Origin: Boswellia sacra
Taxonomy: Eukaryota > Streptophyta > Magnoliopsida > Sapindales > Burseraceae
Length of the DNA: 64,000 nucleotides
Assembly (NCBI GenBank): GCA_013180625.2
Contig: SNVD02013210.1
Coordinates: 1-64,000, forward strand
Direction of reading: 5' to 3'
This document shows positions 21,230 to 33,359 of this stretch, one piece after another. A program made the position numbers and the translations under genes. The notes below the pieces were generated by a model that did not search any database, was not told where the DNA came from, and was given only the letters and a program-made list of their open reading frames with translations. Numbering within the stretch: position 1 is the stretch's first letter; every line of letters begins with the position of its first letter.

Positions 21230-22885
21230 TTTCTAACTATGTGCTTCTTGCTTGGATTAGACAAGTCATCAAGAAAAAAATCATTTGGAGCGAGGGATCA
21301 AATGCCTTCAAGCTCAAGTCGCTACTTCTTGATGCTGATAATATTGGTGATGATGAGTGAGGACTATCATCATCAACTATTCTTTTTCCCTTCTACTTCA
21401 CTGCACACCTTACAATTCCTCTTCTCGTAATTCAACATGTCTGAGGTTTCTTCCAAGACTCTCCAGCTTTAATTTAGGCTTCTAAAGGATGACAACTTGA
21501 AGCAGCTCGGATTCAACAGTCTCAGTAATCTAAAATTCTTTCAACATGTAAAGCTCGACATCTTATTTCTTAAGGATTGCACGACCTTCTAAAAGTCTCA
21601 TGATCATGTCTTTCGCTTCAATAGTAAAAGCTTTACGCTTTGTATGAGGAATTCTTTGCCATATTCGTTCCTCATTCATTCAATTCTAACGCCATCGATG
21701 TCTTGCCAACTTTTAGACTTTCTAATTTCTACCATGAGCATTTACACTAGAAGTGGTAGAGTGACATTGTCTTCTATCATGCCTTTGCTCAAAATGATGG
21801 ACACGACTTCGTTTGGTTGGCTTCACCTTCTTCAATTCTGCCTCTTTGCACAGATTCTATTGGTCTCACCAGACAGTCTCAGAGATCCATATCTTGTGAC
21901 CATCATTCCTCATATGGGACCCAGCTTCACAGCCGTTCCCTTGATTCTAGCCAAGACATTGATCGAACAGCATCGCGTCAAGGTTGACCCAAGTCAACAG
22001 TTTGGTGGTAGTCTTTTGCTTCTTCAAGTTCTTCTTACGTGATTCATATCATTTAATTTTCATTTTATTATTATTTTTTTTATATACACTCCAACTTTTG
22101 CCTGAGCCGCCCTTTTTTGGGTTTTCAACTTAGCGAGCTTGCTCTAACTTTTGCCTGCGTCGCCCCTTTCAGATTTTCAACTCATCAGGCTCTTCTTTTT
22201 TCTCATGCTCTAATTTTACCTAAACTGCCCTTTTTGGGTTTTCAGCTTAGTGGGCTTGCCTTAATTTTTGCCTAAGCTGCCCTTTCTGGGTTTTTGACTT
22301 AGCAATCTTCTTTTTCTTATTTTTCTTTATTTCTTTCTCTCATATTTGGTTACAAGAGAGGTTGTCTATTATAGCACCACCCGAAGGAGACATTTCCAAT
22401 TATAGTCCTCAGCTTTATACAAATAGGAGACTTGAGAGACGTTCTTATTAGATTGACTAACTTCGATTCATTCCTAATACTCAGATTCGCCAGCACTATC
22501 TAGAGCATGTGACAGTAGGAACATATATCGCATGCGTGCCTCTGGCGGGTTTCACCCACAGTTCATCCTACGATCTTGCCAGGCTACGTCGACAGTATGG
22601 TCAAAAGTAAAGGATTGTGGATTCACCGACTGTTTTAGATCCTGGAAGACTATTTGCTCGTTATCTAAAGTGTGTGAAACATTCTTGGGTACATCGCACC
22701 ATTGAGAGGAATCTATTCCATGATCCTAATTTTAAGACAGACAATCGATAAAAGGACTGGGTGACCTTTCAAGCTTTTATTCTTGATCCTGTTATTCGAG
22801 CCAGGCGGTGTTGTGAGTGATACAAAAAGCTTATTTGTAGCCCATCGAAGAGGCAGAGACAACATTGTTAGTTTCTTGATTTGGC
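21230..22885 (+). pseudogene. Opposing extra ORF module of the Tat family (copy B)
   Basis: A first part (21230-21360) matches the coil-like tail seen inverted at 15960-15990. The next gene-like unit starts near 21420 with an upstream-region-like stretch, then a block to 22042 (LRHVKLDILFL-type text, MSIYTRSGRVTLSSIMPLLK, FCLFAQILLVSPDSLRDP), a repeat-filled spacer (22075-22345) and a second block at 22365-22885 (YIACVPLAGFTHSSSYDLAR, PGRLFARYLKCVKHSWVHRT, DWVTFQAFILDPVIRARRC). It runs opposite to Tat B pol. I infer an antisense accessory ORF of the Tat type; no catalytic motif was recognised. TAG and TAA stops near 22465, 22610 and 22750 break it. Confidence 0.55.
22075..22345 (+). repeat. 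Imperfect tandem repeat, about 65 bp, four units
   Basis: Units contain TTTTGCCT(G/A)AGC(C/T)GCCC, GGGTTTTCAACTTAG and GGCTTGC. This is the mirror counterpart of 14545-14735. The position between two coding-like blocks suggests an intron of the accessory ORF. Confidence 0.75.
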
Positions 22886-23084
22886 CTAGATAGTTGATGT
22901 TTTCCTTTTTTTGTTATACAAAATAATAAGACATTTCAAAAGGCATATTTGTTCTAAACAATTTCATTTCATAAATAAAAGTACAATCTTTGTTCTTCGA
23001 ACAATATATGCACAATGAGATAACTCCTTTCATTAATCAGCCATTTCTAGTTTTCTATTAATTATTTTTCCTGTCACTTTTTTT
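22886..23084. other. Spacer between the opposing ORF module and Tat B pol
   Basis: Non-coding, AT-rich; the mirror of 13740-13925. It includes a TTTATT-containing stretch on +, which is a poly(A)-signal-like AATAAA on the pol strand. Confidence 0.5.
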
Positions 23085-26000
23085 ATATATAATACTTCTT
23101 CAACCTATCCATGTTAATGGGTTTAATGAATTCATTCCCTTCCATGTCTGAGAGAATGATGGCTTCATCGGACATGACCTTCATCACAACGAACAGATCC
23201 TCGCAATCGACTTTGAACTTCACCCTTGGATCAAACACAACTAGTCTCGCTTGCTTAAGGACTAACTCTCCTTCTTTGAACTTCCTTGCCTTTATTCTTT
23301 TGTTAAAGGCTTGAGCAACCTGTTTCTAGTATAGTTACATGTGATATCTGGCCTTCATTCTTTTTTCATCAATCAAGGCCAATTGTTCATATCTATTACA
23401 AGTCTACTCCTCGTTAGGAATTTCTACTTCAATTAGAACCCTTGCTGATTTCATTTCTATCTGAATTGGTAGGACCACTTTTGAACCATATACCGATGAG
23501 AAGGGTGTCATGCTCGTCGAACTTCTGGGTGTTGTTCTATAACCCCATAACACAAACAACAACATCTCTGCCCAATCTTTATATGTCTGTATCACTTTGG
23601 CCAACATCTTCTTGATGTTTTTAGGGATAATTCTAATTTGCCCCCTGAGGTTAGGCTTAAAAAAATTTGAGGACCTCAGTTTTCTGAAATCTAAGATTGC
23701 CCCCTGAGGTTACTGTAGCACCGTTAGATTTAACGGAAAATGTATTAAACCGTTAGATTTAACGAAAAATGCATTAAATAATAACTTAATGTTAATATTA
23801 GATTTAACAAAAAATGTATTAAATAATAATTTAACGCTAATAAGCAGTGAAATAGACTATAATACACTTTTCTAAATGGTTTGTAAAGCGTTAAGTTACT
23901 ATTTAATACATTTTTCGTTAAATCTAACGGTGTTACAGTAACCTCAGGGGGCAAATTTAGATTTCAAAAAACTGAGGTCCTCAATTTTCTTTACACCTAA
24001 CCTCAGGGGGCAAATTGGAATTATCCCATGTTTTTATTAGCTCCTTCTACTACTCCATTGGCTTATGGCCGATATGGAGACGACTTATGGTGCCTGATTT
24101 CGTACTTTTCGAACATAACCCTAGTCTTGGCCTAAAAATGAACCCCATTGTCAACTATGACATGGTGTGGTATTCCAAATCTGTATATGATGTTCTTCTC
24201 GATGAACTTCGCTATCTGCTTTGCCCCTAACTTAGTATAAGACTTAACTTCTATCAATTTGGTGAAGTAATCAATCGCCACCACTACATATCAATACCCA
24301 TTAGAGGCTGATAGCCTCATTTCACCTATAATATCGATGCCCTATACAGCAAAAGGCCATAGCGTAGTCATCTCTTGTAGCTCTAAGGGTGGTCGATGGA
24401 TCAAATTTGCATTAATATGACATTGGTGACACTTCTTCACAAATTAGACACAGTCTACCTCTACGGTAAGCTAGTAAAAGCCTTGCCTCATAATCTTCTT
24501 CGCGAGTACTAGCTCATTCATGTGTGGCCCACATACAATACTATGGATTTCTTCCGTAAGCCTCTTTTCTTCTTTCTCATCTACACACCTTAGTTGCATC
24601 CTTTCTGGTATTCTCTTATACATTATCCCCTGATGATAAGTAAATTGCTGGGCCAAACTTTGCAACACAACCCTATCCCTCTCGTTGGCTTGCTCATGCA
24701 AAATCCTCTCTTCTAAATATCTCTTCAAGTCATAGAACCATGGCTTCTCATCCGTTTCAATTTTTGTTACATAAGGTTTCATATAACATGGCCCCTACAC
24801 CTGTGATATTCCTATTGGCCTCACCAATAATTCCTGTGTGCTTGCTCATATCGATACCAAAGAAGCCAATGCGTCATCCATCTTATTCTCACTTCTAGAA
24901 AGATAAGTAAAGGTACACTGCTTGAACCTCCCAATCAATCTTCTGATGTGTTTAAGGTAAGGTTTTAACTCCCCTACTCATAGATCCCAATCTTCATTGG
25001 CTTGAGAGATGGCCAGTTTTGAATCTCCCAACACTTTGACTTCATCAATGCCCATGGCAATCACAACTTTTAAACCAAAGGTACAAGCTTCGTACTTGGC
25101 CATATTATTTGTGACTTTGAACTCCAACTTCTTGGCTAATGGAATGACTTCTTCAGTTGCTGACACTGGAATAACTCATATTCCAACATAGTTATGATTA
25201 ACGACTTTGTTAAAGAATATCCTGCATCCCACTACTGAGATTACCCCTAGATGTTCATCTGGGAATTCTAACTCCTATGGCTCATCGTCATTGATTGGGT
25301 TTGTAGCCAAAAATTCTGCTACTACTCTTCCCTTCACCACCTTCTTAGTGACATACTCAATGTTGAATTCTGACAATTGTACTAGCCATCTGGCTAACTT
25401 TCCTACCAATGTTGGTGTTTTATAAAGGTACTTCATTGGGTCCTCCTTCAATAAATTTTAATTTTATAAGACTGAAAATAATGTCTCAACTTTTTTGAGA
25501 TCCAAACCATGGTCAAGCAGGTTTTCTCCGTATTACTATACTTCATCTCATATCGTAGCAACTTCTTGCTAAGAAAATAGATGGCATGCTCAACACCATT
25601 CTCATCTTCTTGTGCCAGCATAGCACCGATAGCTTCCTCCTCAAAAGCTAAGTAAAGAATTAAATTTCTCTCTTTCTATAGGAGTTGTATCAAGTGTAAT
25701 GCATATGTTCTTAGGTTTTTTTATTGTACCAAGAATAATGTCATGAGTTTTTCAAATATTCTAGTGAAATGCAAATTATGATGCACAACACCATTAGGAA
25801 AGACATCACACAAATAAGCAAAGTTATTTTTCATTGTATTAAACTTTGAAACATAAACAATGTCCTTTTTCTTCAAAGAGGTTGGGTACAAACATATCTT
25901 CATAAGATACACTTATAATTCATTCTTCCATGAAAGCAATAAGATCGATGGACGGATCTATTGATGGTGCTTGTTCTTAAGGCTTCTCTTCCTCAATAGC

Positions 26001-26300
26001 CATCTTTTCCATCTTTCCCACCTAGTCATTCCCCTTAGAGACTCCTACCTAAAGGATATATTTGAAGATCTCAAATCTGGGCTTCAGCATTCCCTTGAAA
26101 ACCCATGTTTCAATGACCCCCAAATACTTCGTATCTTAGGCCTTGACGAATTTGATGAATCTCTATTTCTTAGGCTCAACGTCCTCTTCTCCTTTGGATT
26201 CATAGCCCATCCTTTTTCTAGAAGTTAGCTTTTGAAATTTGGGAAGGATGGTAAGCCACATCCATTCCTCCCAAGCCTGGTCCCTGGCAATTACCTTTGT
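23085..26300 (-). pseudogene. Tat-lineage Ty3/gypsy pol (element B), RT core deleted
   Basis: From high to low coordinates: protease-RT linker and RT N-terminus (26300-25700), RNase H (25690-25440, LARWLVQLSEFNIEYVTKKV near 25395-25320), archaeal-type RNase H (25166-24978, VTNNMAKYEACTFGLKVVIA), integrase zinc finger (24782-24420) and core (VVVAIDYFTKLIEVKSYTK near 24270; FGIPHHVIVDN near 24165), interrupted by a MITE at 23624-24027, then KMLAKVIQTYKDWAEMLLFV and GYRTTPRSS (23607-23404) and the C-terminal part ending near 23085. Compared with element A, the RT core with YMDD is missing: the text jumps near 25690 from the RT N-terminus to RNase H. Many stops also occur. Confidence 0.88.
23624..24027. 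mobile_element. Mutator-type MITE, 404 bp, with 9-bp target duplication
   Basis: The ends are near-perfect inverted repeats of about 32 bp beginning GGGATAATTC and containing TTTGCCCCCTGAGGTTAGG, with one visible mismatch. The 9-bp direct repeat ATGTTTTTA flanks it on both sides (23615-23623 and 24028-24036), the duplication size of the Mutator superfamily. The interior is non-coding and has further inverted TTAGATTTAACG/CGTTAAATCTAA words, so the whole unit can fold into a long hairpin. It splits the Tat B integrase. Confidence 0.92.
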
Positions 26301-27000
26301 TTCTTCATTATTCCAACAACAATTAGGCTGACTTCGTCAATCATGGCTATTTGAAAGCGACCCATGTAAGGTATTTCTCCAACCTTCACACTCAAAGCAG
26401 CTGGTGCAATTGTTAAGGCGGCATGAATAGTTGCGATCTCCTCATCCATGTTAAATCAGATTTTCTGATGTAAAGTGGAAGGAACTTCTCCCAACGGATA
26501 AAACCATGCTCATACCAATAAGGCAGCGAACGTGATTGAAATGTCAAGTACTGTGAATTCTATCATAACTTCGATAGGCCCAATCTTCACTAAGGCTTTG
26601 AAGATTCCAATGGCATTTCTCTTCGAATCATTATAAGCCCTAATCACCACCTCACAAGGCTCGAGTTCATCTTCACTAACTCCGTATTGTGCAATATCTT
26701 CATAGGCACAATATTGATGGTAGACCTATCATCCACCATGATACAAGGAAACATTTTCTGACCAATCTCTACGGTGATGAATAATGGCTTGTTATGATTA
26801 CTCCTTTCGAATGTTAGATCTTCATCAGTAAAGGTGATTTATTTTTTTCTTTTACCCTATGGGGTTCTCCTTCAGTCAAGGCAGTCAACATTTCACTAGT
26901 AGTGGCAGCCATCGATATTTCAACCTCTGCGAAAGCCTTTGCCATGGCTTCTCTATGTTTTTAGGATGATATAAGCAAATCCCAAATGCTAGCATTCACT
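26301..27000 (-). pseudogene. Tat B protease region
   Basis: On the minus strand near 26860-26690 the text reads NKPLFITVEIGQKMFPCIMV and then DDRSTINIVP, matching the aspartic protease of Tat elements, where a D-[GS]-[AS] type active site is expected; here it reads DDRS, so the site appears changed. Stops lie on both sides. The rest of the interval is a decayed linker. Confidence 0.65.
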
Positions 27001-27540
27001 TGAGTCTTCTTCAGTTGCTTGATCACTTGATCCTTTTATTCTTTGGTTTCTTCCTCTTTGGCAACTTCTTTGCCTTTCTCAACTGTCTTCTCCGTTGGTT
27101 TCTCCTTTCCTTCTCATGGTAAAATCTACCACTCTTGGATGCTTTCTTTCTCACCCTTGAGTGTTTCTCCCTCATGTATTTCTTCCTTAATTCTCACCTC
27201 TTCTTCTTCATCACTACTAAAGTTAGACCAAAAGTTTGGAAGAATCTTGACTTTCAGGATATCATCCCAAATCCCTATGACTCTCACTTCTTTACACCTT
27301 CTAGGTAAGCTCTCTCTCCTTACAAGACTCTCAACTCACTTCCCTTTCCTGTCTTCATTACCCTTTTTCACCTTGAGTACAATCGCCTTCACTTCTACAC
27401 GTTTTGTACTAGGCCTACTAGGTTGGTGATACTACCCTTGACTTCTTCAAGTGTAGCTATGATTACTTCTCTTTTGTCTGGACTCTAACTCTTCTGTTTG
27501 GATGCATGAGTCATATAAGTCTTCAAAGTCTTGAGAGGGA
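27001..27540 (-). other. Tat B gag-protease linker, decayed
   Basis: Minus-strand text is Lys/Glu-rich in short frames without a recognisable domain. It lies between the gag-like block and the protease. The plus-strand open frame here is a shadow of the Lys/Glu-rich composition. Confidence 0.45.
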
Positions 27541-28420
27541 AGCCTGTCAGTCTATCACTGATGAAACTATAGGCTCCATTGATCACCATGCAAACCCGGT
27601 CCTTCTCCGCAGGCCTGGTGGTCATTTTGGCTGTCTTAGCCCTCTAACAAACTAGGTACTCCGAAAAAGTCTCGTTGTACTTTTGTCCCATCGTCTCCAA
27701 ATCTCTCAAAGTTACCCCTAATTAGGTATTATGGCGGTAATATTCCAGGAAATGTTGAGAAAGTTCCTCTCAACCTTCTCGAACTCTCTTCAAAAGGTTA
27801 TGATACTATGCTACCGCATCATCTTTTAAGGATAACATGAAATATTTCAAAATATGCTCCTTTGTCAAAATAATGGTAGCCAAAATGGTTGCATACTATC
27901 TCAAATGTGTCTCGGGATTTCCCTCTCCATTAAACTTGGGCAAGTCTCACAAGCGAAATTTTAGAGGCAAATCTTAGTCTCCTATAATCAAGATGTCATC
28001 TAGGTCTTTAACCCCTTTTAGCCCCTTCTTTTCCAAGAGGGATTAGACATTCTCCATGTCCTTGGCCAACTGCTTGACCAATTTCGGTTCATTTTTGTTG
28101 ACTGAGCTTTTCTCTATATTTCTATCTTAGCTAGTTTCACCATCACCATTACCGTTGAGTGGCAGTTGTTCATTTGATGAGGCCTATTTTGGAGTGCTTT
28201 AATGAGTTGGGCTATTTGTTGCTGGAGTGTAGCAATGTTAGCTCTCAATTGGACAATTTCTACATTGTTGTTGTTGGGTGCTACCATTTCGTCTTGTCAA
28301 ACGACCACCTCGTCTAACCCAAGCAATGATGGCTATAAAACAAAGGTGTTAATGCTATCATGCTTGCGTGTGTGCATGATATGATACATCCTCATATAAG
28401 GGCATAGACACGCTTTTAGC
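27541..28420 (-). pseudogene. Tat B gag
   Basis: Fragments on the minus strand in order: NNNVEIVQLRANIATLQQQI and IAQLIKALQN (coiled coil before gag), LAKDMENV-type text, a capsid-like stretch in shifted frames (KFNGEGNPETHLR-type and HNLLKRVREG-type words), and a tail near 27620-27560 with DRVCMVINGAYSFISDRLTG. This is the retrotransposon gag pattern of Tat elements. Frameshifts and stops are frequent. Confidence 0.7.
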
Positions 28421-29110
28421 CTTCCAACCTTATTTCTCTCACACACGTGAGGTCAAGTTTCTTTTTCTAGGATTTCTGGTCTCATTCCCAAGTCATCATC
28501 ATAGAATATGGGAACGCGATTATTCTCTCTCCTAATTCTAACATTCATGTTGATATTGGATTCTTCATGATTATCATAACATGGTTTTCAAAATATCATG
28601 ATAACCTTAACTCATGGCACATTTTCCCATTTTATTATTATGGGTGACTTGATATATGCCATTTGTTCATGATTCCATAAGGTTTGAGTTGATGTTATTC
28701 TAATAATGGAGAATTCATATCCATAGACATGTGTTTCATAATGGGTTTTGGAAATTCATCCTATTAAAAATTTATAAAATCGTCTAGATGGGTTTGAGTC
28801 TCAAGGGTCTAATGGTCTGAGCTCCTTTGAGCAAGAGATACCCCCTTCGACCGGTCTCTTTTTATACCAATTTAATGCTACATGCTCAAAGGTGGTGACA
28901 CCAACATGAGTCATCTAAGGGTCAAATAGAGCCAAAGACTTCTCATGCCTATGCCACATGGCTAGTTTAGGTAGTTTGTGCTAATTGTGTGCAAATATGT
29001 AGTGATACAAGGATTTATTATACCAACAAGAGATATTAGAATGTGGTATTCCTATCAGAATCAACTTCTCTTATCCCCAATAGAGTGGCCACTATGAACG
29101 TGGCTTTCAT
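28421..29110 (-). other. Tat B 5' untranslated leader and primer-binding site
   Basis: Non-coding. At 29074-29093 the minus strand reads TAGTGGCCACTCTATTGGGGA, close to the TGGCGACTC...TGGGGA type of Tat primer-binding site, placing a 5' LTR at higher coordinates (interrupted at once by CACTA element 1) and gag at lower ones. Minus-strand TATAAA near 28865 is not at a promoter-like position. Confidence 0.55.
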
Positions 29111-29124
29111 TACTACAAGAAAAA

Positions 29125-29325
29125 TGACCATATTTGGCGGTCTTAAGAGCGCCATCAATGGCACCGCCAAATATAATCAATTTGACTATATTTGGCGATC
29201 GATCAAAGTGCCAAATATGCATCCGACTATACTTGGCGGTTTTTGACCGCCAAGTATAATAGGTTAAAAAATTAAAAATATATATATACTTGGCGGTTTT
29301 TGACCGCCAAGTATAATAATTTCAA
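29125..29325. repeat. Subterminal palindromic repeats of CACTA element 1
   Basis: At least five copies of TATTTGGCG or TACTTGGCGG and their complements (CCGCCAAATATAAT, CCGCCAAGTATAAT) occur in about 200 bp. Pairs such as CTTGGCGGTTTTTGACCGCC can fold into hairpins. Subterminal arrays are the binding sites of the transposase in well-studied CACTA elements; that role is inferred here. Confidence 0.8.
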
Positions 29326-30900
29326 AAATTTTAAAAAATATATATATATATATTTATATATATACTTGGACAATCCTCTGTCTACTAAAGGTGCAAGAGC
29401 AAGGGCCCTGCACAAAAAGCACCTCTCTAGAATTAATCACATGTTGATGTACGATGCTCCGAAGGCTTATATGATAGAGAAAATGTATACATGCTTGCAA
29501 ACAAAAATAAATCTAACATAACAACATAGGCAGAATATAATTCAAAATAACAGAATTTCCATCTCTCCATCTGGAAACTGAATGCACTCCAAAAACAACA
29601 AGTCCCGACCCCAAAACCTCCTTGTCTTTGGCCCAATAAAAAAATGAAGCTAAAAGAATTGCACTGACTTGGGTAGATGAATTAAAGAACTTCACTACAA
29701 TGTCCAGTACTAGCTTATAGATGGACAACTTAAATTCTAAACAAACAATTTGATATTTTTGTTCATACACAAGATATAGGAGCTTCCTAATGCAAGTGAA
29801 CAGCTATGTTAAGGGAATAAATTATGAGGCCTGGCAGCTCACCCTCCAGCTCTTACAAGTTTAGTAACCTGGCTTCCAGCCCACACCATAGCCATTACTT
29901 TGAGAAATCTGCAAAACACTAATTCAAATCAACACTATTTTTGGAAACATTAAATAATAATTTTCTACCTCTCAGTGGCTACGATATAACCCATTCTTCT
30001 AGGGGCTAGATCCACATAAAACCTAGAAAGCAAGTGAGATGGTGCCTTGTTATGTTGGTTGCATGGATATATTTGGAGAACGCATGTTTCAAAAGTAAAG
30101 TTCAAATGCTTATGCATGAGAAAAGAACACACACCACACTACTAGAAATGTTGTGAGGTAGTAGGCTGTGTTTAATAGCCCATACAACAATATCCCAAAA
30201 ATTCCATATCTCTTTAATCTCGTCAAGACCCTCCCAAGTTGAACAAGCAATACGAGTTGTAAGAAGACATGCCCTAAACAACCATAGAATCAAATACCTA
30301 CTCTAACACACTCCCCATTTGAACTTCACATTCTTTTTGTTTACTGGTGTGTTCAGTAAAACAACAAAAAAGCAACATGATAATGTGAGAACACCTTACG
30401 TTTAAAATGATTGGTATGAAAAGCACATCCTTAAGTTTAAACCTAATTACAAACATAAAATTTGCTTTCTTCAAATGGCATTCCTTTCCTTGTAATTTAC
30501 ATATTGTTAATACCATTGGTTAAGAGAACAATGGAAGTTGTAATCATGTGACCATCACATGACATTGCAAAACACCAGAATTGCACTTTCTATCAAGCAT
30601 AAATTTGGGAAAAAAAACCTAACTGGAGTAACTAATTGCATAGAGTAGATAAACTATCTAGAGTAAAACAATTATCTCAGCAGATCTATTAGGATTTCTC
30701 AAATTCTTCTAAATCCTTCAATGTACAGGACTAAAGAAGCAACTTATGAAAAGAAAGAAGCAAGAGAGAAGCATTTCTAAGTGATGATGGCTTAAAGTAG
30801 CTTTGCAGAAAAATATAAGTCAAGCAGTCCTTTGGTTTTCTTTCTTTCTACTTTTTTTTAACTTATTAAAAAAATATAAAGATGAACACCAGAGCCGAAA
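29326..30900. other. Interior of CACTA element 1, no confident gene
   Basis: A TA microsatellite lies at 29337-29365. Exon-like pieces on the minus strand (acceptor-like end near 29915 followed by ISQSNGYGVGWKPGY; text LTTRIACSTWEG near 30260) may be decayed 3' exons of the captured J-domain gene, but I could not confirm them. Confidence 0.4.
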
Positions 30901-30904
30901 TTAC

Positions 30905-31954
30905 CTTATGTGAACCACCACAAGACCTCTGACGGACACTCTTTGTCCTAGATTCTTCCTTTATCAATTGCTCATCATAATCTCTCTTCTTTGTCAAATC
31001 AGAAAGGACCTAAAAAAATGTATACACATTGTAAGTAGCAGAAAAAGAGTGGCACCTACAGGTCTTAAATGTAACAGAGATTTCATACTATCTTATGTTA
31101 ACTCTAAACCTAACAAATTTCATTGTCAACTAAAGAGCCAACACAAGTATTTAAGTTCTAACACATATCCACAAATGCAAAGTATATTGATCAAGCACAG
31201 ACAACAGCATCAACAAACAGAAATTACTATTATTTAGTTAACACAAGGATCTAAACAAAAGATCAGTTAGTGAACATGGCTCTAAAACCACAAAATCCAA
31301 AAGCATAAGCTATTATGTATCAATCCAATACAGTATTTAAACTCCAACAACAAATACATGACAATTGGAAAGCTCAGAAACTTAGTCAACTGAAGTACAT
31401 TCTTTCTATAATTGCATACCTCATAAGCACATTGGAGTTTCTTAAACGACTCAATAGCTAAAGAACTTCCCATATTTTTATCAGGATGGACAAGCATGGC
31501 CTGCACAAAATAGAATCAGGGGAATAAATAATGGTACTTGCATGAGGGGATATATACAAATAAAAAAGTTGAAGGAAAGTTTATTCTGAAAAGGAAAGAC
31601 TTAGTGCCAATGAAAAATGTGATTCCATTAAACAGTATATCCAATGTTAATTAATTTCATTAAATATTACAAAGTATTGCATCTCTTCCTAAAGTAGAAG
31701 GGGAAAACAAAATAAATCTTTAAAAGCAGGCTTAACTTGAAATGTAGTTACTGCATTTTCAATTGCATTACGGAGAACAAATTCTCAAATATTAAGCGAC
31801 TCTAAGAACATGAATCTAAATTAAAACGAGAATATCAACTAAAAATAAGCTCCCTTTTCGAAAGAGAGACATGCATACGCCTGTATCAATAAAAGTAGCA
31901 ATTACCTTCTTGCGATATTCCTTTTTCAGTACTGTAGCATCATTTTTGGTAACA
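30905..31954 (-). pseudogene. Captured J-domain (DnaJ) gene fragment, three exons
   Basis: Minus-strand exons with GT/AG borders: 31954-31906 (NDATVLKKEYRKK, helix II of the J domain; its acceptor is weak), 31500-31420 (AMLVHPDKNMGSSLAIESF then KKLQCAYE, with the HPD motif that activates Hsp70) and 31009-30905 (VLSDLTKKRDYDEQL and a basic tail). The exons follow each other in frame. The introns are retained, so the copy came from genomic DNA. The N-terminus of the J protein and its C-terminal domain are missing or unrecognised. J-domain proteins are Hsp70 co-chaperones; whether this fragment is transcribed is unknown. Just upstream lies a glyoxalase exon that could splice to it in frame. Confidence 0.82.
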
Positions 31955-33343
31955 CTCACAGAAAAATTAGTTGTGATTCATCATGCAGACTCCCTCTCTG
32001 CTTTTAATACATGAAAATCACACTTCCCCATGAAGGTTTAAGAATTTTCATTTCTTCACAGATATCTCCCATCCACCAAGCAAAATCCCTTTAAAGTTAA
32101 ACTCTTAAAACATCTACAGATCTGATTTGACTAGAACCATAAAAATAAAGTAAGAAAGGGAATTAAATCAATTTTTTTAGTCTAATATATCGGTTATTAT
32201 TCATTGAAATCATCGATTTCAAATGCTGAACACTTTCATTGTCACACAAAAACAAAATCTTCATTAACTAGTCCCAAAATTCAAAACCAAAACTTAAAAA
32301 ACTAAAATAAAAATGAATTTAAGAAAGCACATGCAAAAACTGAAGCTCCATAAATAACACAGGCATTAAAAGCCATCAATCAAACATGCAGTGGAAAGAA
32401 AACTGCAGCAAATAATAAATGAAAAGAAAAGTTACAAAGCAGAGTCACTTGTATCATTTCACTTCAGAGTAATAGCTCATTTAACCCAAAAACTGCATTA
32501 AAACTCCACAATGCTGATTACCAAACCTACGGATCCACATTCAACACAACCCACTTCATTTAATTCTATTTAACCACGAGAAAAAAATAATACAAAAAGG
32601 AAAAAAACTCACCGTTTCAAAACATATTGCACAAAATAAAGCACATTGATGTATGCTATATGTACAACTTTCTCCGGTTCAACATCTCCAAAACCCTTTT
32701 GAATCAAGCTCGAGTCTGAGTTCTAAGTGATAATATTTAAGCGGAAGAGGGCAATTAAAGTAGATTTCAGTTTAGAAGTACATGAACAAGAGAAGACTAT
32801 AAAAATAATAAGTGGATGACATATTTGTGGAAGAAGTTTAAGTGTCAAATGTAGCCTACAATTAATTAAGACAAGGTTAACAAGAGAAGATTAAATAGAC
32901 AAAAAGCCAATAATATCTTTGTGGAATAGGATATAGATTCCAGTTTAGAAGTCGGTGAACAAAAGAAAAATAAAATAAAAAAATATGTAGTAAATTAAGA
33001 AGGGTAGGCAAAATAGTATTCTGTCTCGCATGCCATAACTCTGTAGATTATAAAATCCAAAACTAGACATATTGGACGAGATGTTTCAACTACTCGGCAG
33101 CCAACCAGTGATTTATAATATTAACTAAAAAATAATTAATTATTAAATTAATTTATAAATAATGCAATATTTAAGTTTCACACTTGACATTTCTCATTCA
33201 GAAGAATGAGATCTCCATGAGCAAAGTATTCAGATTCCATAATTTCTAGTTCATATTATAGTTTTCCATGTAAATTCCAGAGTTAAAAAATAATAAGCAA
33301 AACAAAAAGCAATGAAAAATAACATGGTTTCAGAAAGAGAGGG
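31955..33343. other. Non-coding interval between the captured exons
   Basis: AT-rich, with no exon recognised on either strand. If the glyoxalase and J-domain exons are spliced together this is the intron (about 1.4 kb). Confidence 0.5.
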
Positions 33344-33359
33344 TTATGAATGAACATAC

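Noticed and set aside
27043..27429. 128-residue Ser/Leu/Phe-rich plus-strand frame
   Set aside because: It lies opposite the Lys/Glu-rich linker of Tat B gag-protease and reads as its antisense shadow.
29300..29521. Plus-strand frame with IYIYLYIYLD text
   Set aside because: It crosses a TA microsatellite in the CACTA element 1 arm.
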